57,827 nucleotides of DNA from Acidobacteriota bacterium (lineage in GTDB: Bacteria > Acidobacteriota > Terriglobia > UBA7540). The position numbers and the translations under genes were made by a program. Shown in pieces: positions 51,668 to 57,827 of the stretch (within the stretch, counting starts at the first letter, position 1; every line of letters starts with the position of its first letter). The DNA lies in contig JAKAWG010000024.1 in the NCBI GenBank assembly GCA_021817045.1, forward strand, positions 1 to 57,827, given 5' to 3'. The notes below the pieces were generated by a model. That model saw only the letters and a program-made list of their open reading frames with translations. It searched no databases and was not told where the DNA came from.

Positions 51668-52554
51668 GAGCTCCTCCCAATCGTATTGAGTCCCGCACTT
51701 TCGCCCACAATCCGCGCAATGCTCGCCCAGTCCGCATCCTGAAGTCCGCGCGCAACACCTGAAAGCAGGCGGTCATGCACAACATTAGCCACCGGCATGG
51801 GCACGCCTGCCTCATCCGCGGCGGCGAGCACCAGGCGCGCGTCTTTTAATCCCAAGTTCATCTTGAAGCCCACTGGCTCAAATTTATCCTCCACCATCGG
51901 CTCTCCGTAAGTCTTGTAAACGGGCGCGCTGAAGAGCGAGGTGGTCAAGAGCTCATAGTATTGGCGCGGATCGACGCCGTATTTGCGGGCAAGAGTGATG
52001 GCTTCGGCCAGACACTCGATGGTGGAGGCGATCAGGAAGTTGCCGCTGATTTTCGTTATGTTGGCGGCAACGGGTTCCTCGCCCATTACAGTCGTACGCT
52101 GTCCGACGGCGTCAAAAAGCGGCTGGAGGCGTTGCAAGGCATCGCGCGGGCCCGCTGCGACGACGTAGAGCTTGGCCGCAGCGGCGGCTTCCGGCCGGCC
52201 GAAGACAGGAGCGGAAACGTAAACCTGTCCTTTGCTGCGGTGGGCTTCGGTCAGGCGGCGCGCCTGCTCGACGCTAATGGTTGCCGCGCAGCAATGAATG
52301 CCGCCTGGCGGCAAGGCCTGGAGGAGTCCGCCAGAAACAATCTCCTCTACGGCTGCATCATCGGAGAGCATGGTCACCACGCAGCCGCCCTGCGCGGCTT
52401 CGCCCGGCGTCCCGGCAACGCGTGCGCCGAGCAAGGCGAGCTCATCCGCCCGAGAACGCGTACGGTTGTAAACAGTGAGAGAGTGGCCCGCTCTCAGGGC
52501 GTTTCGGGCCATCGCCAAGCCCATCGATCCGAGGCCAATCCAGCCGAGATTCAT
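51664..52554 (-). CDS. 3-hydroxyisobutyrate dehydrogenase-family NAD(P) oxidoreductase
   Basis: This is a 296-residue beta-hydroxyacid dehydrogenase. It has an N-terminal Rossmann GWIGLGSMGLAMARN, the substrate loop FGRPEAAAAAKLYVVAAG, the catalytic Lys in NITKISGNFLIAS and an all-helical C-terminal domain. The PVFGRPEAA context resembles the GLYR1/succinic-semialdehyde-reductase subgroup. ATG 52554 is set by GGAGGG 6 bp upstream. First gene of a two-gene unit. Confidence 0.9.
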   Translation of the reverse strand: MNLGWIGLGSMGLAMARNALRAGHSLTVYNRTRSRADELALLGARVAGTPGEAAQGGCVVTMLSDDAAVEEIVSGGLLQALPPGGIHCCAATISVEQARRLTEAHRSKGQVYVSAPVFGRPEAAAAAKLYVVAAGPRDALQRLQPLFDAVGQRTTVMGEEPVAANITKISGNFLIASTIECLAEAITLARKYGVDPRQYYELLTTSLFSAPVYKTYGEPMVEDKFEPVGFKMNLGLKDARLVLAAADEAGVPMPVANVVHDRLLSGVARGLQDADWASIARIVGESAGLNTIGRSS

Positions 52555-52638
52555 TGCAACCCTCCTCAATTTTCAAACATTGCAAGATATGGCGCAGCTC
52601 GGCAGGATGTCAACGAAGCCCGCCTCCGAGCCATGCGC

Positions 52639-53790
52639 TCAAAAGATGTTGCGGGTATCGCGGCTTTGTGGCTCGGTCGGGGACGGCGTCTGGCCTCGCC
52701 TTTGGACGCCCCTGTTCCGGCGCAGGGCCGACTGGATCATCATAAACTGGCCCACGTTATCCGCGTTGAGCATGCCCACCAGCCGCCCCTCATGCTGAAC
52801 CGGAAGCGACCGGCAGCGGCAATTGTGCATCCGCGCAAGGGCGTGTTCGAGCATTTCGTGTGAATCCGCCGTTTCGAATTCGCGCCGCATCGCAGTACGG
52901 ACGAGCGCGTTTGAGCCGTCCTGCGCGAGAGCTTTCAGAAGGTCTTCCCGCGTCAGCACGCCGAGGATATGGTCGCCGAAAACCACAGGAAAATCCTGCT
53001 GCCAGCCGCCGAGCACGTGTTGAACGGCCTGCTCCAGTGTGTCATCGGGGAGAAGAGTCTGAAAATCCGTCAGCATCACCTGTTGCACCGGGATGCCGCC
53101 GACGGAGGTGCGAATGAGCGTCATGGAAGCTTCTGCCTCTGCGCCCATCCATACGAACAAGGCGATGAAGAGCAGGAACGGATCGGAAAAAAGCCCAACG
53201 AAACCAAAGACCAGCGCCAGCGCCTGGCCGACGTGTGCGGCCATCTGGGTGGCGCGCGTATATTCCATCCGCGTGGCGAGCAGCGCGCGCAGGACGCGGC
53301 CGCCATCCATCGGAAAGGCCGGGATCAGGTTAAAGCCTACCAGCCAGACGTTCACCACCATCAGGTTTTCGAGGAAGTTACCTCCTGACCAGCGGAAATC
53401 GTTCCAGTGGATGCTCACGCCCGCAGCCACCAGCAGCACGAGCAGTGCAGCCGCAATCACCACGTTCACAGCCGGGCCCGCCAAGGCCACCCAAAGCTCT
53501 TCGCGCGGTTTTTCCGGCATGCGCTCGAGGCGCGCAACGCCGCCAATGGGAAGGAGGATAATGTCCTTTGTACGCACGCCATACCGGCGCGCGGTAAGCG
53601 CGTGCCCAAGTTCGTGTAATACCACACAAGCAAAAACCACCAGGATGAACAGAACGGCCACCAGCGTCGCCGCCAGGTTGCGGCCATTGTCCCAATTGAC
53701 GAACAGAACGAAAAGGATGAGCAGGAGGAACGTGGCGTGCATGTACACGTTAATTCCCGCCACCCTGCCAATTTTCCACGCCCAGCGCAT
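52639..53790 (-). CDS. Site-2 protease family (M50) membrane metalloprotease with CBS pair
   Basis: This is a 383-residue intramembrane protease. The zinc motif is VVLHELGHALTARRYG (residues about 58-70) and the third ligand is in NLIPAFPMDGGRVLRAL. About six membrane segments end near residue 215. Two CBS domains follow (about 245-355), which usually bind adenine nucleotides and gate activity. There is no PDZ domain, placing it with the SpoIVFB/Rip3-like group. Substrates are likely membrane-bound regulators; none is recognisable nearby. Confidence 0.92.
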   Translation of the reverse strand: MRWAWKIGRVAGINVYMHATFLLLILFVLFVNWDNGRNLAATLVAVLFILVVFACVVLHELGHALTARRYGVRTKDIILLPIGGVARLERMPEKPREELWVALAGPAVNVVIAAALLVLLVAAGVSIHWNDFRWSGGNFLENLMVVNVWLVGFNLIPAFPMDGGRVLRALLATRMEYTRATQMAAHVGQALALVFGFVGLFSDPFLLFIALFVWMGAEAEASMTLIRTSVGGIPVQQVMLTDFQTLLPDDTLEQAVQHVLGGWQQDFPVVFGDHILGVLTREDLLKALAQDGSNALVRTAMRREFETADSHEMLEHALARMHNCRCRSLPVQHEGRLVGMLNADNVGQFMMIQSALRRNRGVQRRGQTPSPTEPQSRDTRNIF

Positions 53791-54067
53791 CGCTTTGTCT
53801 CCGGAACAGATGCGCTACACCTGCCCCGGCTCCAGTTTGCTACCGCACAAGCCTAATCGCAAGTCACTGAAGCCGCAAGACTCGACTTGGCCGTGCTATT
53901 TGAAGAAAATTTCCCTGCCATTTTCCCTGCGCCACATTACTTCTAAATTGGCTTATAATTGCACCAGTCGCTGTCTGAACTGAAACCCAGGGTGAGTCCT
54001 AATCGCTGGCTGGCGCGGCGTGAAATCGAAGGCTGGGCGCCGAACAGCGAGGACGGGAGAATAACTC
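53791..54067. other. Intergenic region
   Basis: 277 bp between divergent genes with no recognisable gene or palindrome; it presumably holds both promoters. Confidence 0.4.
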
Positions 54068-55033
54068 ATGCGCTCAATGCGAATCTTGTTGCTTGCCATA
54101 ATGTTGGTTACCATTCCGGCTGCATCGTCCGCCAGTGTATATATTTCTGTCAATTTTGGACCGCCCGCGCTCCCCATGTACGTTCAGCCTTCATGTCCCG
54201 ATCCGGGGTACATTTGGGCACCGGGCTACTGGGCCTATGGCCCCGGAGGATATTACTGGGTACCTGGAGTCTGGGTGCCTCCGCCGGCTATCGGCCTCTT
54301 ATGGACGCCGGGCTATTGGGGATTCGGCAGGGGATTGTATTTCTGGCATCCGGGTTACTGGGGCCCTCGCGTAGGCTATTACGGGGGCATTAATTATGGT
54401 TTTGGGTATTTCGGCATTGGGTATGTCGGTGGCTATTGGCGTGGACGCAACTTCTATTACAACCGCGCCGTGACCAACGTCAATGTGACCAATATCCGCA
54501 ACGTGTACGTCAACCGCGCGGTGATCAACCGAAACACGATCTATCACGGTCGCGCCAGCTTCAACGGTCCAGGCGGCGTCATGGCGCAGCCAAACGCGCA
54601 GCAGCGTGCGGCGATGCGCGAACGGCGTTTCGGTGCCACTCGAAATCAGCTTGCGAACGATCGGGCTGCACACGCTGACCGCAGCCAGTTCGCAACCGTC
54701 AATCACGGTCGGCCCGCTGTGGCAGCGATGAGAACCGTCAACGGCGAGCGTTACAATCCCCAGGGACGCATCGCGCCCGGACCGCAAGGCCCCAGGGGCG
54801 GCGAGGGCGGAGGCTTCCACCAGTTCACGCCTCAGGAGCGCCAACAAGTCCGGCGGCAAGCTAATCCGGGCCGCGCGACCTACCATGAAAGACGTGGTCC
54901 AGCGGCCGGCCCGAGGGGCAACGGTGCGAACCGCCCCGTCAACAGGGGCAGACCAGCACCCCAGGAACGCCGGAACGCCAACGCCCGGGGAAATGGGGGC
55001 GGCCACGGGAAAGGCCATGGCCCTCCACATTAA
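54068..55033 (+). CDS. Secreted YXWGYW-repeat protein with Arg/Gly-rich tail
   Basis: This is a 321-residue exported protein (signal peptide about 1-22, ASSAS). Residues about 40-130 hold several PGYWAYGPGGYYWVPGVW-type aromatic repeats, the YXWGYW-like motif. A low-complexity region rich in Arg, Asn, Gly and Pro runs to the C-terminus (GNGGGHGKGHGPPH). GGGAG lies 8 bp before the ATG. The family is common in the cell envelope of Acidobacteriota and relatives, and its role is unknown. The basic tail could bind anionic polymers. Confidence 0.85.
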   Translation: MRSMRILLLAIMLVTIPAASSASVYISVNFGPPALPMYVQPSCPDPGYIWAPGYWAYGPGGYYWVPGVWVPPPAIGLLWTPGYWGFGRGLYFWHPGYWGPRVGYYGGINYGFGYFGIGYVGGYWRGRNFYYNRAVTNVNVTNIRNVYVNRAVINRNTIYHGRASFNGPGGVMAQPNAQQRAAMRERRFGATRNQLANDRAAHADRSQFATVNHGRPAVAAMRTVNGERYNPQGRIAPGPQGPRGGEGGGFHQFTPQERQQVRRQANPGRATYHERRGPAAGPRGNGANRPVNRGRPAPQERRNANARGNGGGHGKGHGPPH

Positions 55034-55229
55034 GCTTCGTGTTGCACGGCAGTTTGAGTTCGTAGCGGCGAGCTTACCTCGCCAAACGGCGAGCTAGAGC
55101 CGCCGCAACAGTTGCAGGAGAGTGAACGCCCCGCAAAGACGCAGAACAACGCGAGGGGATAACTCATGCGCGTGTGCTAAAGGCCTCTCCGGCTCTGCGA
55201 GATATTTTTTATACGACGGAGCCTCCTGA

Positions 55230-55814
55230 TTGAACCAGAATCGACCGAAGCTTACCCGATGTCCGTGGGCAACCACAGAACTCTCCCGAGCCTACCACGA
55301 TCGGGAATGGGGCGTGCCCGTGCATGACGACCGTCTGCTCTTTGAATTCCTGGTGCTTGAAGGTGCGCAGGCGGGATTGAGCTGGGAAACGATCCTGAAG
55401 AAGCGCGAGAATTATCGCGCGGCGTTTGACAATTTCGATCCCGCCCGCGTCGCCCGTTACGACAACCGGCGCATCAACCGGCTACTCTTGAACCCTGGCA
55501 TCGTCCGCAACCGCCTCAAGATTGCCTCCGCAGTAAGCAATGCGAAACAAGTTCTCAATGTGCAGGACGAGTTTGCCAGCTTCAACCGGTTTATATGGAG
55601 CTTCGTGGAAGACCACCCCAAAAGGAACTCCTGGCGCACGACGAAGCAAGTCCCCAGCACCACCCACGAGTCTGACGCTATGAGCCGGGAGTTGCTGCGT
55701 CGCGGTTTCCGATTCGCCGGCTCGACCATCTGTTACGCGTTCATGCAAGCCGTAGGCATGGTGAACGACCACCTCACAACCTGCTTCCGGTATCACGAGT
55801 TACGACAAGCGTGA
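55230..55814 (+). CDS. tag: DNA-3-methyladenine glycosylase I
   Basis: This enzyme excises 3-methyladenine from alkylated DNA. Its 194 residues match the Tag family: RCPWATTELSRAYHDREWGVPVHDDR at the N-terminus, FEFLVLEGAQAGLSWETILKKRENYR, and the C-terminal FAGSTICYAFMQAVGMVNDHLTTCF. The zinc ligands Cys (in RCPW), His (AYHD), His (NDH) and Cys (TTC) are all present. The start appears to be TTG 55230. Confidence 0.95.
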   Translation: MNQNRPKLTRCPWATTELSRAYHDREWGVPVHDDRLLFEFLVLEGAQAGLSWETILKKRENYRAAFDNFDPARVARYDNRRINRLLLNPGIVRNRLKIASAVSNAKQVLNVQDEFASFNRFIWSFVEDHPKRNSWRTTKQVPSTTHESDAMSRELLRRGFRFAGSTICYAFMQAVGMVNDHLTTCFRYHELRQA

Positions 55815-56062
55815 AGCCGACGCTGCGCTTCGGAGCCTGCCCTGAGCCCGTTCGCCCTTCCGCTGCAAACGGTTCTGAGCACAGGGAAGGGTTTCTGCAT
55901 TTGTTTTGTGGGGAATACAGGTATCTTCGCTCCGGTGAGCGTGACATCCGTGCCCTCCTTCTGATCTGGGCCGCCATTGAGCCCGAAGAGTAGGCCGGCC
56001 GGATTTTGAGAATTCCGATATAATCCTGATTTTGCGCAGAGCCCGAAGGAGGCGCGATAGGA

Positions 56063-57202
56063 TTGGCGATGGAACCTCCTCCTCCCGCAGTGTGTTTTGT
56101 CCTCGGCGCTGGTTTCAGTTGTGCCTTCTCCCCCGGTGCGCCCACGATGGCTGATTTTCTCGCGCGAGCCGCAGCAAATGGTGCCTACAAACCAGAGAGC
56201 GACCACAGAACCCTCGCCTCCATCGCTGAGAAATACTTCGGCTCGACTAGGGACGTTAACATTGAAGATCTTGCCTCCTTCCTTGTGCTTGACCTCGGTT
56301 CTGACCCGGCGAAGGAGAAAGAGCTGCGTAATTTAGCCTACGATCAGCTTATTCAAATCATCTGCCAAACCTTAGGCTACATTCACGGACCGGCAATGAG
56401 CTCCGATCCTGCCGACGAGTTCAGCAGTTTTGCGACATTGCTCGCCCGCGAGGGAATACCCGCAATCACGTTCAACTAAGACTTGGTTCTCGACCAGCTA
56501 CTGCTCAGAACGAACCAGTGGTCGCCCATCGATGGCTATGGCGTCAGAATCCCGCTCGCATTCCTTAGTGCTTCGCCTCTCACAGGAGACGTGCTCGAAG
56601 ACAACGAGAGAATTCGCAGGACGGGCTCTCGCTTCAGAAAGGTTTCGAATACAATCCTGCTTAAGCTCCACGGATCACTCAATTGGGGCACTCGGTACGT
56701 CCCCTCTGCGTCTGGCGCCGCCAGCGTGGAACTCGAGACGGGAGGGGCAGTTTTGGAGGCAGGTGCTCCCTTGCTCGCCTCTTTCGCAAATTCTATGCAC
56801 GGATATAACCTCGCTTCACGTGTTAGCGTCTCTCACTTTTGGCGACCGTTCATAGTGCCGCCCAATGTCATCGAAGCTCCATTGAACACTTCACAGGCAT
56901 TTCTGCGAGAAATCTGGTACCTGGCACGATGTGTGCTAACCTCCACCGATGAGATTCACGTGCTGGGTTACTCACTGCCGCCTTCGGATTTTGAAGCCGG
57001 TGCTTTGTTGCGCGAAGGGCTATTTGCGAGATCGCCCGGAGTGCGGGAAAAACGAGTAATCATTGTCAACAAAGACGACAACGTGCTTCGCCGATTTGAG
57101 CGCTTTTCGCGACCCGGCGTAGTCAGGATCGAGGCCAGCCCAAAGACCGACGCCAGAGACCACCTGCGCGCGTTCATCGCAACTCGCACGCATTCGCCGT
57201 GA
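56063..57202 (+). pseudogene. SIR2-like NAD-binding protein interrupted by one in-frame stop
   Basis: One frame of 380 codons encodes a SIR2-type domain: VLGAGFSCAFSPGAPT (Rossmann loop), KLHGSLNW (catalytic-type His) and HVLGYSLPPSDFEA. Codon 139 (56477-56479) is TAA exactly where relatives have the Tyr of TFNYDLVLD, and coding resumes in the same frame without any other damage. A single base change would restore a 379-residue protein. Free-standing SIR2-like proteins often serve in anti-phage NAD depletion; no partner gene is visible. The start is probably TTG 56063, 10 bp after AAGGAGG; ATG 56069 is possible. Recent inactivation, readthrough or sequence error cannot be told apart here. Confidence 0.75.
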
Positions 57203-57241
57203 ACAGCCAGGCGTAAAATTAACACTGTGACCTCGCGCGCT

Positions 57242-57271
57242 GTGTGAAACCCAAAGGTCTGCCTTTCACAC
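57242..57271. terminator. Hairpin after the SIR2-like gene
   Basis: GTGTGAAA (57242-57249) pairs perfectly with TTTCACAC (57264-57271) around a 14-nt loop, 40 bp past the stop. There is no strong T-run. Confidence 0.35.
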
Positions 57272-57417
57272 TCCAAAACGTGGGCAAGGTAAAAGCGCCG
57301 GTGTTTGGTTGCAGCGCGCGAACCTCCCAAGCTAAATGAACAGCGGTAGCGATGTAGTACACAGTTTCCCATCTTTGGAAACTCCGCGGCTTCTCCAGCC
57401 GATTTTCTACGGAAAGC

Positions 57418-57447
57418 CGCAGACTTTCTGAAAGATGAAAGTCTGCG
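57418..57447 (-). terminator. Perfect hairpin at the stop of the right-edge phosphoesterase
   Basis: CGCAGACTTTC (57418-57428) and GAAAGTCTGCG (57437-57447) form an 11-bp stem with an 8-nt loop, directly after the minus-strand stop codon. It may work as a terminator. It shares the GCAGAC/GTCTGC core with the element at 38799-38846. Confidence 0.5.
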
Positions 57448-57827
57448 CTACCGGTGCTGCGTTGCCTGGCGCATCTTCCCTTTCCACGGCTCCATCAGCT
57501 TCGAACCGGCCAACGGCGACCATTCGGTAGCGTTCGGAGTTCCCTGCTTTGGCGCGGCCTGGCCTTCTACCAGCGGACCAAAGAGCGTTTGGAAGCAAGG
57601 TACCGGCGCAGGCGGCTTTGGCATGGGCAAGGCAGGAACTTCTGCGTTGGGCGACGAAAAATCCAAAGCGGCTGCCAGATTTCCGACGTCGGTTGAGGCA
57701 TCACGAGCGGTGAGCGGCGGCAAGCCCCATCGCCATTCGATAAGCTTCAGAATCGACGTGTGATCGAAAACGGTGCTATTGACCCGAGGGCTCACGGCAT
57801 CGCCTCGCGTCCACGGCGAAGCAATCA
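57448..57827 (-). CDS. Phospholipase C/phosphoesterase (PF04185), C-terminal part
   Basis: The frame is open to the end of the window, so only the last 126 residues are seen. The stretch SPWTRGDAVSPRVNSTVFDHTSILKLIEWRWGLPPLTARDA is typical of the end of bacterial phospholipase C-type phosphoesterases, where the DHTS block lies near the active site. A Pro-rich tail follows. It is a different protein from the lipoprotein at 47323, whose C-terminus is not similar. Confidence 0.85.
   Translation of the reverse strand, partial: IASPWTRGDAVSPRVNSTVFDHTSILKLIEWRWGLPPLTARDASTDVGNLAAALDFSSPNAEVPALPMPKPPAPVPCFQTLFGPLVEGQAAPKQGTPNATEWSPLAGSKLMEPWKGKMRQATQHR

Noticed and set aside
56477..56479. Programmed recoding of TAA in the SIR2-like gene
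   Set aside because: There is no downstream recoding element, TAA is rarely recoded in bacteria, and a simple mutation or sequence error is the plainer reading.
1..57827. CRISPR array, tRNA, rRNA or prophage structural genes
   Set aside because: I saw no regularly spaced repeats, no cloverleaf with CCA-proximal T-arm sequence, and no phage capsid or tail genes.

Overview
The window reads as about 58 kb of a GC-rich chromosome from a diderm, aerobic bacterium. The gene mix (lipid A genes fabZ-lpxA-lpxI, kdsB, TolC/RND efflux sets, CoxBA oxidase, YXWGYW-type and YtxH proteins, coenzyme-B12 mutase) looks most like Acidobacteriota. That assignment is from overall protein character, not from a marker gene, and no rRNA or tRNA gene was seen.

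Left edge (1-2900): a worn mobile region. It holds the end of an IS1595-type transposase, a RusA-like protein, a small unknown gene and the N-terminal stub of an IS1380-type transposase. AT-rich DNA follows, with a near-consensus sigma-70 promoter in front of an unrecognised 58-codon gene. Then comes glnA (GSI with adenylylation Tyr397).

4500-9360 is a respiratory block. CoxB and CoxA are translationally coupled, and CoxA lacks the usual K-channel lysine. Convergent to them are a secreted cupredoxin-like protein and an outer-membrane porin-like protein with one N-terminal CxxCH haem site (Cyc2-like layout). Upstream of that gene are an 85-bp tandem duplication and three TGTGA-N6-TCACA type sites.

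9843-16744 is a same-strand run that I cannot match to a named pathway: receiver protein, acyl carrier protein, ketosynthase, GT28-like glycosyltransferase, PaaK/CapK-like adenylate-forming enzyme, HAD phosphatase and class III aminotransferase. It suggests a dedicated lipid or lipid-like metabolite and is the best candidate here for an undescribed system. A frameshifted TIGR04282-type glycosyltransferase converges on it.

17683-20783: small membrane/YtxH proteins and uvrC. 21055-24156: fabZ-lpxA-lpxI plus a Gfo/Idh oxidoreductase (lipid A). 24282-27474: a TonB-like protein, a two-TM protein and a methylmalonyl-CoA mutase large subunit without a B12 domain.

27524-40411: two RND efflux operons on the minus strand with different gene order, a TetR regulator between them, and a leftover tail of a third RND permease. 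40866-46361: CPBP-like protein, type I phosphodiesterase family protein, transglutaminase-like protein, diguanylate cyclase and DapA-family enzyme. 46376-57827: kdsB, a phosphoesterase lipoprotein, cupin, SDR, quinone reductase/HIBADH-type pair, M50-CBS protease, YXWGYW protein, tag, a SIR2-like gene interrupted by one stop codon, and the end of a second phosphoesterase running off the window.

Palindromic intergenic elements recur through the window.
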